DNA of 64,000 bases from Pseudomonas sp. NKUCC02_KPG (GTDB taxonomy: Bacteria; Pseudomonadota; Gammaproteobacteria; Pseudomonadales; Pseudomonadaceae), in the NCBI RefSeq assembly GCF_019345465.1, contig NZ_JAHKRC010000001.1, positions 248,001-312,000 on the forward strand, written 5' to 3'. This document shows positions 20,921 to 29,837 of the stretch, piece after piece (the first letter of the stretch is position 1; each line of letters starts with the position of its first letter). The notes under the pieces are model-generated. The model was not told the DNA's origin. It worked only from the letters and a program-made list of their open reading frames with translations, and ran no database searches. Made by a program: the position numbers and the translations under genes.

Positions 20921-20951
20921 CTCCCGAGCGTGTGTCATCACGCTCGAGGAG
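20921..20951 (+). terminator. Stem-loop between aatJ and aatQ
   Basis: CTCCCGAGCGTG pairs with CACGCTCGAGGAG (one bulged A) around TGTCAT. With no T-run it probably protects the aatJ message and lets the binding protein outnumber the permease. A second weaker stem lies at 21000-21025. Confidence 0.6.
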
Positions 20952-21108
20952 TTGTCGAGCACCTTTGTACTAAGCTTCTTATTGCATTAGAGAACACTCG
21001 AACCGCTGGTTATCGAGCGGGTTTTGTGTGCCCGACGACCCTGTCGGGTGAGAACGGATTCCCTGAAGCAAGTGCTTGTTTATAGACCCATCTGAGGGGA
21101 GACCCTGC

Positions 21109-21855
21109 ATGAATTACAACTGGGACTGGAGCGTGTTCTTCAAGTCCACCGGCGTAGGCAGCGAGACGTATCTCGACTGGTTTATTTCCGGATTGGGCTG
21201 GACCATCGCTATCGCTGTTGTCGCCTGGATTGTCGCCTTGATCCTGGGTTCGCTGCTGGGTGTCATGCGCACACTGCCGAACCGTTTCATCGCGGGCATC
21301 GCCACGGTTTACGTTGAAATCTTCCGTAACGTGCCGCTGCTGGTGCAGCTGTTTATCTGGTACTTCCTGGTACCCGACCTGCTGCCGCCTGATTTGCAGG
21401 AGTGGTACAAGCAAGACCTCAATCCGACGACCTCGGCTTACCTGAGCGTTGTCGTGTGCCTGGGCCTGTTTACCGCTGCACGGGTTTGCGAACAGGTTCG
21501 TACCGGTATCGAGGCACTGCCACGAGGTCAGGAAGCTGCCGCCCGCGCCATGGGCTTCAGCATGTCGCAGATCTACTGGAACGTGCTGCTGCCGCAAGCC
21601 TACCGGATCATCATTCCACCGCTCACCTCCGAGTTCCTGAACGTGTTCAAGAACTCCTCCGTGGCCTCGTTGATCGGCTTGATGGAACTGCTGGCACAAA
21701 CCAAACAGACCGCTGAATTTTCCGCCAACCTGTTTGAAGCCTTCACCCTGGCCACCCTGATCTACTTCACCTTGAACATGAGCCTGATGTTGCTGATGCG
21801 CCTGATCGAGAAAAAAGTAGCAGTGCCCGGCCTGATGTCTCTGGGGGGTAAATAA
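21109..21855 (+). CDS. aatQ: Acidic amino acid ABC permease (first subunit)
   Basis: 248 residues from the ATG at 21109 (MNYNWDWSVFFKSTG) preceded by GAGGGGAGA. HisMQ/GltJ family inner-membrane subunit with about five helices; the EAA loop that contacts the ATPase is EALPRGQEAAARAMGFSMSQ. Its stop shares one base with the aatM start (TAATG), so the two are co-translated. Confidence 0.93.
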   Translation: MNYNWDWSVFFKSTGVGSETYLDWFISGLGWTIAIAVVAWIVALILGSLLGVMRTLPNRFIAGIATVYVEIFRNVPLLVQLFIWYFLVPDLLPPDLQEWYKQDLNPTTSAYLSVVVCLGLFTAARVCEQVRTGIEALPRGQEAAARAMGFSMSQIYWNVLLPQAYRIIIPPLTSEFLNVFKNSSVASLIGLMELLAQTKQTAEFSANLFEAFTLATLIYFTLNMSLMLLMRLIEKKVAVPGLMSLGGK

Positions 21856-22529
21856 TGGACTTCTTCGATTTCAGCGGCATCGTCCCTGCCCTGCCAGGCC
21901 TGTGGAACGGCATGGTCATGACTTTGAAGCTCATGGTCATGGGCGTCGTGGGTGGCGTGGCCCTGGGCACAGTGCTGGCATTGATGCGTTTGTCGTCAAG
22001 CAAGTGGATGGCCAATCTGGCCGGCGCTTACGTGAACTACTTCCGCTCGATCCCGCTCCTGCTGGTCATTACCTGGTTCTATCTGGCCGTACCTTTCGTG
22101 CTGCGCTGGATCACCGGCAAAGACACCCCGATCGGCGCTTTCGAGTCGTGCCTGGTGGCCTTCGTGATGTTTGAAGCCGCCTACTTCTGCGAAATCGTAC
22201 GAGCTGGCGTGCAGGCCATTCCCAAAGGCCAGATGGGTGCAGCCAAAGCACTGGGCATGAGTTACGGCCAGGCCATGCGCCTGATCATCCTGCCCCAGGC
22301 CTTTCGCAAAATGACCCCCTTGCTGCTGCAACAGAGCATTATCCTGTTCCAGGACACGTCGCTGGTTTACACCGTAGGCCTGGTTGACTTCCTCAATGCC
22401 TCGCGCTCCAGTGGCGACATCATCGGCCGCTCCAATGAGTTCCTGATCTTCGCCGGTCTGGTGTATTTCATCATCAGCTTTTCCGCCTCGCTGCTGGTCA
22501 AGCGTCTGCAAAAAAGGTTTGCCGTATGA
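21855..22529 (+). CDS. aatM: Acidic amino acid ABC permease (second subunit)
   Basis: 224 residues. GltK-like partner of AatQ, with about five helices and the EAA loop [20 protein letters not shown]. It overlaps both neighbours by a few bases (TAATG before, ATGA after), consistent with stoichiometric assembly of the heterodimeric channel. Confidence 0.93.
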   Translation: MDFFDFSGIVPALPGLWNGMVMTLKLMVMGVVGGVALGTVLALMRLSSSKWMANLAGAYVNYFRSIPLLLVITWFYLAVPFVLRWITGKDTPIGAFESCLVAFVMFEAAYFCEIVRAGVQAIPKGQMGAAKALGMSYGQAMRLIILPQAFRKMTPLLLQQSIILFQDTSLVYTVGLVDFLNASRSSGDIIGRSNEFLIFAGLVYFIISFSASLLVKRLQKRFAV

Positions 22530-23260
22530 TCTCGATCAAGAACATCAACAAGTGGTACGGGGACTTCCAGGTACTGACCGATTGCAGTACTGAAGTCAAA
22601 AAGGGCGAAGTGGTCGTAGTATGCGGCCCGTCCGGCTCGGGCAAGTCGACCCTGATCAAGTGCGTCAACGCCCTTGAACCGTTCCAGAAAGGTGACATTA
22701 CGGTTGACGGCACTTCCATTGCCGACCCGAAGACCAACCTGCCAAAACTGCGTTCGCGGGTTGGCATGGTGTTCCAGCATTTCGAACTGTTCCCGCACAT
22801 GACCATCACCGAAAACCTGACGATTGCGCAGGTCAAGGTATTGGGTCGCAGCAAGGCCGAAGCCACTAAAAAAGGCCTTGAACTGCTGGAGCGCGTTGGT
22901 CTGTCGGCCCATGCCCACAAGCACCCGGGCCAGTTGTCCGGTGGTCAGCAACAGCGTGTGGCGATTGCCCGCGCCCTGGCCATGGACCCGATCGTCATGC
23001 TGTTTGACGAACCGACCTCTGCGCTCGACCCGGAAATGGTTAACGAAGTACTCGACGTGATGGTGCAACTGGCCAACGAGGGCATGACCATGATGTGCGT
23101 AACCCACGAAATGGGTTTTGCACGCAAGGTGGCCGACCGTGTGATCTTTATGGACCAGGGCAAAATCGTCGAAGACTGCGAGAAAGAAGAGTTCTTCGGT
23201 GACGTATCAGCCCGCTCCGAGCGTGCGCAGCACTTCCTCGCCAAGATCCTGCAGCACTAA
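22526..23260 (+). CDS. aatP: Acidic amino acid ABC ATPase
   Basis: 244 residues, GltL/GlnQ type. Walker [10 protein letters not shown], signature LSGGQQQR, Walker [16 protein letters not shown] and the switch His in VTHEMGFA are intact. It energises AatQM. The operon seems to end just after it, at a large inverted repeat. Confidence 0.95.
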   Translation: MISIKNINKWYGDFQVLTDCSTEVKKGEVVVVCGPSGSGKSTLIKCVNALEPFQKGDITVDGTSIADPKTNLPKLRSRVGMVFQHFELFPHMTITENLTIAQVKVLGRSKAEATKKGLELLERVGLSAHAHKHPGQLSGGQQQRVAIARALAMDPIVMLFDEPTSALDPEMVNEVLDVMVQLANEGMTMMCVTHEMGFARKVADRVIFMDQGKIVEDCEKEEFFGDVSARSERAQHFLAKILQH

Positions 23261-23280
23261 ATTTGGTGCAAACCAAATAC

Positions 23281-23373
23281 CTGTAGTCGCTGCCGCAGGC
23301 TGCGAAGGGGGCCAAAGCCCCCGTTTTCTGGATACCACAGGGTATTCTTCGCAGCCTGCGGCAGCGACTACAG
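23281..23373. repeat. 26-bp inverted repeat (REP pair) with internal hairpin
   Basis: The arms at 23281-23306 and 23348-23373 are perfect reverse complements (CTGTAGTCGCTGCCGCAGGC continuing TGCGAA). Between them GGGGGC-CAAA-GCCCCC (23307-23322) followed by GTTTT may terminate aatP transcription. The arms are of the GTAGTCGCTGCCGCAGGCTG class seen as REP units in Pseudomonas and differ from the GTGGGAGCGGGCTTGC class found further right. Confidence 0.8.
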
Positions 23374-23409
23374 TTTTCGCGTGCCTCTTATCGCGACAAG
23401 GCATCTGTG

Positions 23410-25314
23410 ATGAAATGCGACCCCACTCTTTACCGCGGTGCTCCGCCCTCACTTGCCGTGAAACCTCGTCTACTGCGCCACTTCCTGCTACCTCTGCTGA
23501 TCATCCTGTTGACGATCGGCCTGGGCTACGCGGGCTATCGCATCAGTGAACACTTCGGTATTCGCACCCTGAGCGAAACCGGCGAACGCCAGCTCGAACT
23601 CCACGCCCGTACCGTCGAAAGCGAACTGGGCAAATACACTTACCTGCCCAGCCTGCTGGAACTGGAGTCCAGTGTTTCCAGGTTGCTGGCCGACCCAAGC
23701 GTGCAGAACCGGGTCACCGTCAACCAGTATCTGGAAGGCCTTAACCGTCGCAGCCGCAGCCGGGCCATTTATGTGCTCGACACCACTGGCCGCGTGATGG
23801 CCACCAGCAACTGGCGAGATACCGACAGCTATCTGGGTGAGGACCTGTCATTTCGCGCCTACTTCCAGGACGCCGTGCGCGGTCAACCGGGGCGCTTCTA
23901 CGGGATCGGCAGCACGTCGGGTGAACCGGGCTATTACCTGGCTCACGGCCTCGAAGAACAAGGCAAGATCATTGGCGTAGCGGTGATCAAGGTCCGGCTC
24001 GAAGCCCTTGAAGAACGCTGGCAGCGCGCTCGCCTCGAAGCCTATGTGAGCGACGAGAACGGCATCATCATCCTGTCCAGCGATCCCACCAGACGCCTCA
24101 AGTCAATCCGCCCGCTCAGCGCCGAAACCAAAGAGCGACTGGCACGCAGCCTTCAATACTACTGGTGGCCGCTTAATGAACTCGTACCGCTGGAACGGGA
24201 AAACCTGGCCGACGGCGTAGAAAAAGTCACCTTTGCCAATAACAACCAGATCGTTACCGACCAGCAGGAAGTCAGCTATCTGGCGCAAACCCGCAAGCTC
24301 AATGACACACCCTGGGACATCACCCTGCTCACGCCACTGCAGGACCTGCGCCGTGAAGCGGCGAATCAGGGGACGCTGGTCGCCGTTGCATTTGCCTTGC
24401 TGGCCTTTCTGCTGATTGCCTGGAATGAACGGCGCAAAGTGATCGCCACCCGGCTGGCGGCACGCGAAGCCCTGCAAGAAGCCAACAATCAGCTGGAGCG
24501 CAAGATCACCGAGCGCACCACTCACTTGCGGGCCAGTAACGAACGACTCAAAGGCCAGATCCGTGAACGACGCCAGGCTGAAGACACCTTGCGCCGTGCC
24601 CAGGATGAACTGGTACAGGCGGGCAAACTGGCCGCCATCGGGCAGATGTCCACCAGCATTGCCCATGAACTGAATCAACCCTTGGCCGCATTGCGCACCC
24701 TGTCGGGCAATACCGTGCGTTTTCTTGAGCGCGGAGACCTCAAGGTCGCCGCCGACAATCTCAGTACCATCAACAACCTGGTCGACCGCATGGGCCGCAT
24801 CACCGCCAACCTGCGCTCGTTTGCCCGCCGTGGAGATGATCAGGGCCAGGCCAGCCTGGGCAAAGCCGTCGATGCGGCCCTGCAATTGCTCGCCAGCCGC
24901 ATGGAGGAGTCCGGGGTGCAACTTCATCGAGCACTCGGCGATGTAGCGCTCAAGATTGATCAGACCCGACTGGAACAAATCCTGGTCAACCTGATCGGCA
25001 ACGCGCTGGACGCCATGCAGGGCCAGTCAACACCGCCAGAGCTTTGGCTGGAGGGCGAGGTCAGCGAAAGCAAATACCGCCTGCTGGTGCGCGATAACGG
25101 CCCCGGCATCGACCCCGAAGCCCGCAAGCATCTCTTCGAACCGTTCTTCACCACCAAACCCGGCGAACAGGGCCTGGGCCTGGGCTTGACCCTGTCAGCC
25201 AGCCTGGCAGCCGCCGCTGGCGGAAGCCTCAGCGTCGAGTTCCCGGCCAGTGGTGGTGTCGCATTTGTCCTTCTTTTACCGCTGGTGCAACCCGCCAAGA
25301 CCGAGCCCCTATGA
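23410..25314 (+). CDS. aauS: Sensor kinase for acidic amino acids (DctB type)
   Basis: 634 residues from the ATG at 23410 (a GTG lies one codon earlier). Membrane helix 1 near 20-42 (LLPLLIILLTIGLGYAGY), a periplasmic tandem-PAS/dCACHE sensor of about 270 residues, helix 2 near 318-337, a coiled coil, then HisKA with phospho-acceptor His419 in TSIAHELNQPLAALR. The ATPase domain shows NLIGNALDAM, DNGPGI and GLGLGL. It is the partner of AauR (stop overlaps the aauR start by four bases). It senses extracellular glutamate/aspartate in P. putida; here inferred from order and architecture. Confidence 0.92.
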   Translation: MKCDPTLYRGAPPSLAVKPRLLRHFLLPLLIILLTIGLGYAGYRISEHFGIRTLSETGERQLELHARTVESELGKYTYLPSLLELESSVSRLLADPSVQNRVTVNQYLEGLNRRSRSRAIYVLDTTGRVMATSNWRDTDSYLGEDLSFRAYFQDAVRGQPGRFYGIGSTSGEPGYYLAHGLEEQGKIIGVAVIKVRLEALEERWQRARLEAYVSDENGIIILSSDPTRRLKSIRPLSAETKERLARSLQYYWWPLNELVPLERENLADGVEKVTFANNNQIVTDQQEVSYLAQTRKLNDTPWDITLLTPLQDLRREAANQGTLVAVAFALLAFLLIAWNERRKVIATRLAAREALQEANNQLERKITERTTHLRASNERLKGQIRERRQAEDTLRRAQDELVQAGKLAAIGQMSTSIAHELNQPLAALRTLSGNTVRFLERGDLKVAADNLSTINNLVDRMGRITANLRSFARRGDDQGQASLGKAVDAALQLLASRMEESGVQLHRALGDVALKIDQTRLEQILVNLIGNALDAMQGQSTPPELWLEGEVSESKYRLLVRDNGPGIDPEARKHLFEPFFTTKPGEQGLGLGLTLSASLAAAAGGSLSVEFPASGGVAFVLLLPLVQPAKTEPL

Positions 25315-26636
25315 ATAACGACCTGACCGTCCTGATTGTTGAAGACGACCCCCATGTCCTGCTCGGATGCCAGCAGGCGCTGGCACTTGAAGACATTCGC
25401 AGCGAAGGCGTAAGCAGTGCCGAACAGGCACTGGCGTTGGTGGGCGACAATTTCCCGGGCATCGTCATCAGTGACATTCGCCTGCCCGGAATCGATGGCC
25501 TGGAGTTGCTCAAGCGCCTCAAGGCCCGCGACCGCAGCCTGCCGGTGGTGCTGATCACCGGGCATGGCGATATTTCCATGGCGGTGGGGGCCATGCGTGA
25601 CGGCGCCTATGACTTTATGGAAAAACCCTTTTCCCCGGAGCGCCTGGTGGATGTGGCCCGCCGTGCGCTGGAACAACGCAGCCTGGCCCGAGAGGTCTGG
25701 TCACTGCGTCGCCAGTTGGCAGAACGCGACTCGCTCGAGGGGCGAATCATCGGGCGTTCCCCGGCCATGCAGCACTTGCGAGAATTGATCGCCAACGTCG
25801 CCGATACCTCTGCGAACGTGTTGATTGAAGGCGAGACAGGCACAGGCAAAGAGCTGGTCGCCCGATGCCTGCACGACTTCAGCCGGCGCCATCCCCAGCA
25901 GTTTGTGGCCCTCAACTGCGGTGGCTTGCCGGAAAACCTGTTTGAAAGCGAGATTTTCGGCCACGAAGCCAACGCCTTCACCGGTGCTGGCAAACGCCGC
26001 ATCGGTAAAATCGAACACGCCCATGGCGGCACGCTGTTTCTGGACGAAGTCGAGAGCATGCCGATCAACCTGCAAATAAAACTGCTGCGGGTATTGCAGG
26101 AGCGCACCCTGGAGCGCCTGGGTTCCAACCAGAGCATCGACGTTGATTGCCGGGTCATCGCGGCCACCAAGTCCGACCTTGATCAACTGAGCAAGGCCAG
26201 CCAGTTTCGCAGCGACCTGTACTACCGCCTGAACGTGGTGACACTTGAACTGCCGCCCTTGCGCGAACGCCGCGAAGACATCCTGCAGTTGTTCGAATAT
26301 TTCCTGCAGCAATCATCCCTGCGTTTTGATCGTGCCGCCCCTGAACTGGACAACCAGACCGTGTCCAGCCTCATGAGCCATGACTGGCCGGGCAACGTAC
26401 GTGAACTGCGCAACGTGGCCGAGCGTTTCGCCCTGGGTCTGCCTGCCTTCAAAAAATCCGGGAGCAACGCGGCGCAGGGGCTGGGCTTTTCCGAGGCAGT
26501 CGAGGCGTTCGAGCGCAACCTGCTCAGTGACGCCTTGCAGCGCAGCGGCGGCAACCTGACCCAGGCCAGCCAGGAACTGGGCATGGCCAAGACCACCCTC
26601 TTCGATAAAGTCAAAAAATACGGGCTCGCGCACTGA
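25311..26636 (+). CDS. aauR: Sigma-54-dependent response regulator
   Basis: 441 residues. Receiver domain 1-120 with Asp55 in VISDIRLPG, AAA+ domain about 140-370 with Walker A GETGTGKE and Walker B GGTLFLDEVE, and a Fis-type HTH at the C-terminus (NLTQASQELGMAKTTLFDKV). The sigma-54 contact loop reads NAFTGA (residues 221-226) where GAFTGA is usual. It activates aatJQMP from the TTCGG-N4-CCGAA sites near 19.73 kb. The downstream glpM start overlaps its stop. Confidence 0.92.
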   Translation: MNNDLTVLIVEDDPHVLLGCQQALALEDIRSEGVSSAEQALALVGDNFPGIVISDIRLPGIDGLELLKRLKARDRSLPVVLITGHGDISMAVGAMRDGAYDFMEKPFSPERLVDVARRALEQRSLAREVWSLRRQLAERDSLEGRIIGRSPAMQHLRELIANVADTSANVLIEGETGTGKELVARCLHDFSRRHPQQFVALNCGGLPENLFESEIFGHEANAFTGAGKRRIGKIEHAHGGTLFLDEVESMPINLQIKLLRVLQERTLERLGSNQSIDVDCRVIAATKSDLDQLSKASQFRSDLYYRLNVVTLELPPLRERREDILQLFEYFLQQSSLRFDRAAPELDNQTVSSLMSHDWPGNVRELRNVAERFALGLPAFKKSGSNAAQGLGFSEAVEAFERNLLSDALQRSGGNLTQASQELGMAKTTLFDKVKKYGLAH

Positions 26637-26971
26637 TGGATCTGATACTCAAAGCGGCTCTGGGTGCCGCAGTGGTCATCATTCTGGCAATGCTGGCCAA
26701 GACCAAAAACTACTACATCGCGGGCCTGGTCCCGTTGTTCCCGACCTTTGCCCTGATTGCGCATTACATCGTCGGCAAAGGGCGCTCGGTGGACGACCTG
26801 AAAACCACCATTGTGTTTGGCATGTGGTCGATCATTCCCTACTTCGTCTACCTCGCAACGCTGTACGTACTGGTCGACCGCATGCGTCTTGAAGCGTCAC
26901 TGGCGCTGGCCGCCGTGGCCTGGCTGATGGCTGCCACCGTACTGGTCAGCGTGTGGGTGCGCCTGCACTGA
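26636..26971 (+). CDS. glpM: GlpM-family inner-membrane protein
   Basis: 111 residues with four hydrophobic segments (2-20, 28-46, 62-85, 88-110) and the conserved KTKNYYIAGLVPLFPTFALI block. GlpM was described in P. aeruginosa near the glp genes and linked to alginate production; its molecular role is unknown. Here it overlaps the aauR stop by one base (TGATG) and is probably co-transcribed with it rather than with glp genes. Confidence 0.85.
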   Translation: MDLILKAALGAAVVIILAMLAKTKNYYIAGLVPLFPTFALIAHYIVGKGRSVDDLKTTIVFGMWSIIPYFVYLATLYVLVDRMRLEASLALAAVAWLMAATVLVSVWVRLH

Positions 26972-27005
26972 GCCCGCTCCCACCTAAAGATCATCAGCGC
27001 GCCGC

Positions 27006-27021
27006 TGGCCCGCCCCTTGCA
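27006..27021 (+). promoter_or_regulatory. Sigma-54-type promoter before the arginase-fold gene
   Basis: TGGCCCGCCCCTTGCA matches TGGCACG-N4-TTGCA except for one base, with GG and GC ten bases apart. It predicts a start near 27032, about 30-50 bases before the coding region. Confidence 0.65.
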
Positions 27022-27060
27022 TTTACCCCCTGAAGCCCGCCCTGCCTGGATCGGCGGCGA

Positions 27061-28002
27061 TTGAATGGGGTAAATGACACGTTGAATATTCTCGATCTTG
27101 ATCACAGCCTGACCTCACAAACACCGATCATGCAGCGTCTGACCGATGGTCGCGCTACACGCCTGGACCTGCTCGAACTGGGCCCGCAATTGCGCCTGTG
27201 GTCCACCGAACGCAATTACCGGCGTTTCGCCCAGCGCCTGCAGCAAAGGCCGAGACGCCAGGCCCTGCGGCCTGAAATCTTCTTCATCGGCTCCGGCGAC
27301 TATCATCACCTGACCCCGGCCCTGCTCGCCGACTTGCCCGAACCTGTCACTCTGATCCACTTCGACAACCACCCTGACTGGGTACGCTTTGCCCCCCGTC
27401 GCCATTGCGGTTCGTGGGTGAATCGCGCCCTGAAACTGCCGAATATCAAACGCATCGTCACCCTCGGCCCGTGCAGCGACGACCTGCAAAACCCGCAATT
27501 CAAGGGCGGCAACCTCGGGGCCCTGCGCCGTGGTGATTTGCAGCTATTCCCCTGGCAGCATCCCCCCACCAAAGTCTGGGGCCGAATCGGCGACGGCGCG
27601 GGGCACGAGCAGCACGAAAACCTGTTGCACTGGCGCAATCTTGCCGATCAGGACTGGCCAACCTTTCTCGCCGAGCTGATCCGCAGCCTGCCCACCGACG
27701 CGATCTGGATCACCCTGGACAAGGATGTTCTCGCCAGCGAAGACGCCGCCACCAACTGGGATCAGGGCGGCATGCGCCTGACCCACCTGCTCCAGGCCAT
27801 CCGGGCCCTGGCCGCCAGCAAGCGGGTGCTGGGCATCGATGTGTGCGGCGAATTCGCCAGGGCACCGCACCGCAACCTGCTCAAGCGCTGGGAGGCCAGG
27901 TCCGATCAGCCAGCCCCTGAACGCTGGAGCGAGAGCGACTTGCTGCGCAACTCAACCACCAATGAGGCGCTGATCGCTCTGTTTGAGGAACTGTTCCCGT
28001 GA
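27061..28002 (+). CDS. Arginase/agmatinase-fold protein
   Basis: 313 residues from TTG 27061, or 306 from TTG 27082; both are weak starts and a GGGG sits between them. Ureohydrolase-like metal motifs are visible in order: GSGDYHHL (about 75-82), HFDNHPDW (about 99-106), LDKDVLA (about 222-228) and GIDVCGEF. The spacing matches arginase-superfamily Mn ligands but the GGDHS and SxDxDxxDP forms are altered, so the substrate may not be arginine or agmatine. It overlaps the following small transporter gene (GTGA) and stands behind a sigma-54-type promoter, suggesting nitrogen-related control. Confidence 0.75.
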   Translation: MNGVNDTLNILDLDHSLTSQTPIMQRLTDGRATRLDLLELGPQLRLWSTERNYRRFAQRLQQRPRRQALRPEIFFIGSGDYHHLTPALLADLPEPVTLIHFDNHPDWVRFAPRRHCGSWVNRALKLPNIKRIVTLGPCSDDLQNPQFKGGNLGALRRGDLQLFPWQHPPTKVWGRIGDGAGHEQHENLLHWRNLADQDWPTFLAELIRSLPTDAIWITLDKDVLASEDAATNWDQGGMRLTHLLQAIRALAASKRVLGIDVCGEFARAPHRNLLKRWEARSDQPAPERWSESDLLRNSTTNEALIALFEELFP

Positions 28003-28373
28003 CCTTGACCGTGATTGCCCTGGTGGCGTTTTCCATCGTGCTCGATGTCATGGGCCAACTGTGTTTCAAGATCGGCCTGGACCGCCTGCCGGAACTGGAA
28101 GGCGGTTTTCGCCTCAACGCATTCTGGGGCCAGGTGTTCAATGCCCCCATGTTGTGGGTCGGGATCGGCGCTTACGTCATCGAGTTTTTCGTCTGGTTGG
28201 AGGCCCTGTCACGGGCGCCCCTGAGTGTGCTGTTCCCGGCTGCCGCACTGGCGTACTGCGGCGCGGTGTTCGCCGGCAAGGTGTTCCTGGGCGAACACGT
28301 GAGCCGCCGGCGCTGGCTGGGCACCCTGGTGATTACCCTTGGCGTGATGCTGGTCTGCATCGCCGGGGCTTGA
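27999..28373 (+). CDS. Small DMT/EamA-type membrane protein A
   Basis: 124 residues starting at GTG 27999, overlapping the arginase-fold gene by four bases. Four membrane helices are visible (VIALVAFSIVLDVMGQLCF, MLWVGIGAYVIEFFVWL, SVLFPAAALAYCGAVFAG, WLGTLVITLGVMLVCIAGA). This half-size layout matches SMR/ArnE-like members of the drug/metabolite transporter superfamily. With the next gene it probably makes an asymmetric heterodimer, as in MdtIJ or ArnEF. Confidence 0.8.
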   Translation: MTLTVIALVAFSIVLDVMGQLCFKIGLDRLPELEGGFRLNAFWGQVFNAPMLWVGIGAYVIEFFVWLEALSRAPLSVLFPAAALAYCGAVFAGKVFLGEHVSRRRWLGTLVITLGVMLVCIAGA

Positions 28374-28384
28374 GGAGAAGAACA

Positions 28385-28798
28385 ATGGACAACACTGAAA
28401 CCCTGAAAATCGCAGACAACGGCTGGCTGCATGGCCGTCTGGGAACTGTGGTGCTGTGGGCGCTGTTAATTGCCCTCGAAAGCAGCGGGCAGATTGCGAC
28501 CAAGGTCGGCGGCGATCAACTGGGGCAGATGGATTTCAGCCTGCAATGGCTGCAAGCCGTGATGCTCAACCCCGGCGTGTGGGTGGCTATTGCCTGTTAC
28601 ATCGGGGCGTTTTTTGTGTGGATGCTGATACTGCGCCGCAGCAGCCTGTCGCTGGCGTTCCCGCTCAGCTCGCTGGTATTTGTGGGGGTTCTGCTGGGGT
28701 CGTGGCTGGGGTTGGGCGAACATATCAGCGCCCTGCACTGGCTCGGCGTTGCCGTGATCATTGGCGGGATTGCGCTGCTGGCGGAGGGTGAGCCATAG
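28385..28798 (+). CDS. Small DMT/EamA-type membrane protein B
   Basis: 137 residues from the ATG at 28385, preceded by GAGGAGAAGAAC. It too has four helices (VVLWALLIALESSGQIATK, VWVAIACYIGAFFVWMLIL, LAFPLSSLVFVGVLLGSWL, WLGVAVIIGGIALLAEG). It has the same size class as the gene 11 bases before it but diverged sequence, which suggests a paired exporter. The substrate may be the product of the arginase-fold enzyme, for example a polyamine-like compound (inference). Confidence 0.8.
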   Translation: MDNTETLKIADNGWLHGRLGTVVLWALLIALESSGQIATKVGGDQLGQMDFSLQWLQAVMLNPGVWVAIACYIGAFFVWMLILRRSSLSLAFPLSSLVFVGVLLGSWLGLGEHISALHWLGVAVIIGGIALLAEGEP

Positions 28799-28809
28799 CT
28801 CAGCCCTCT

Positions 28810-28832
28810 GTGGGAGCGGGCTTGCCCGCGAT
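28810..28832 (+). repeat. Single REP unit
   Basis: GTGGGAGCGGGCTTGCCCGC followed by GAT, the common Pseudomonas REP form. It lies between convergent genes. Confidence 0.75.
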
Positions 28833-28845
28833 ACAGGGGAGGGAT

Positions 28846-29610
28846 CTAGAACTTGTAACTCACCGCGATCTGCACCGAGCCCTGATTCACATCTCCCTGC
28901 TCGCGCACGATACTGCTGTCCGCCGCCGAGCCCAGCAGATGAACCCAACTGGCGCTGGTCACCAGCGACCAGTGTTGCGCCAGGGGAAACTCGAAGTTCT
29001 GGGTCAGGGTGACATTCTGCAACCCGCCACTGGCCTTGTATGCGGAAATCCCCGACGCCTGGGCTTCACTGTCGCTGACACCAAAGAACGTCGACATCTG
29101 TCGGCCATCCGCAAAATGTACCGCCAACTGGCTGCTGCCGATAATCCCCAGCCCCAGCGGATAACCCAGCTCGCCCCCGACCTGACCCAGCACCCCGCCC
29201 TGACCGCCCGCGCCGCCCACCGCCTGCCCGAGTTGTGCATACACGCGCCAGAAGTCGGTCGGGCTGTACTGCACAAAACCGCCCAGCAGGGCCATGTCCG
29301 GCACATCGCGAAGGCCCCGCAACGAACCATTGGCATTGCGTCCCGAGACGTAGTTGAGCAAGGGGCCCGCGCTCCAGCCGTCGGCCTTGAAGGCACTCCA
29401 GGTCAGACCGTCATCGGTATTGAGACTGACATCGCCCCAGTCCACATCGAAATACGGCAACGGCACCACCTGATAGCGGCTGGCGCTTGGATCATAGGGC
29501 TGATAGCCAATCCCCACGCCCACTTCCCCGCTCGGGCCGTCTGCCCCATGGGCACCCACGCCGACACCCAACAATGTGAGCAGCAATAAAGTACGGACCG
29601 GGGCTTTCAT
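28846..29610 (-). CDS. MipA/OmpV-family outer-membrane protein
   Basis: 254 residues from the ATG at 29610; ATG 29634 would add eight residues. The signal peptide is MKAPVRTLLLLTLLGVGVGA, cut before DGPSGEVGVG. The mature part alternates polar and hydrophobic residues like a beta barrel and ends in the aromatic VQIAVSYKF. MipA binds murein synthase MltA and PBP1B in E. coli, but most OmpV relatives have unclear roles. It is divergent from the phosphatase operon, and the palindrome at 29683 lies between them. Confidence 0.82.
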   Translation of the reverse strand: MKAPVRTLLLLTLLGVGVGAHGADGPSGEVGVGIGYQPYDPSASRYQVVPLPYFDVDWGDVSLNTDDGLTWSAFKADGWSAGPLLNYVSGRNANGSLRGLRDVPDMALLGGFVQYSPTDFWRVYAQLGQAVGGAGGQGGVLGQVGGELGYPLGLGIIGSSQLAVHFADGRQMSTFFGVSDSEAQASGISAYKASGGLQNVTLTQNFEFPLAQHWSLVTSASWVHLLGSAADSSIVREQGDVNQGSVQIAVSYKF

Positions 29611-29682
29611 GACGAAGGTTCCATAGAGGTTCATGGGCGCATCAATCCCTTTTTCGCTCGCCCTGTGCAAGCACTCATGTTG

Positions 29683-29707
29683 TTTGTAGCAAGCTACAAA
29701 AATTGTA
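29683..29707 (+). promoter_or_regulatory. Enhancer candidate (TGTAGC palindrome)
   Basis: TTTGTAGC-AA-GCTACAAA is a perfect palindrome (29683-29700), followed by a third TGTAGC half-site at 29704. It lies about 75-90 bases upstream of the sigma-54 promoter, the usual place for an NtrC-class activator; the operon's own activator (35679-37070) is the natural candidate. Confidence 0.6.
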
Positions 29708-29771
29708 GCTTCAAACTCGAAAGCCACCTTCGAATCGGCGCAAAGCCATAGCCCACGGGGCTTTTAATAAT

Positions 29772-29787
29772 TGGCACAGTCAATGCT
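29772..29787 (+). promoter_or_regulatory. Sigma-54 promoter of the phosphatase-aminotransferase operon
   Basis: TGGCACAGTCAATGCT has GG at 29773-29774 and GC at 29785-29786, ten bases apart. The predicted start is near 29798, about 40 bases before the first gene. Confidence 0.78.
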
Positions 29788-29837
29788 ATGTCCTCTGGCA
29801 AGCGCAAAAAGCGCGTCTTTTCGACAGGACAATGCAG

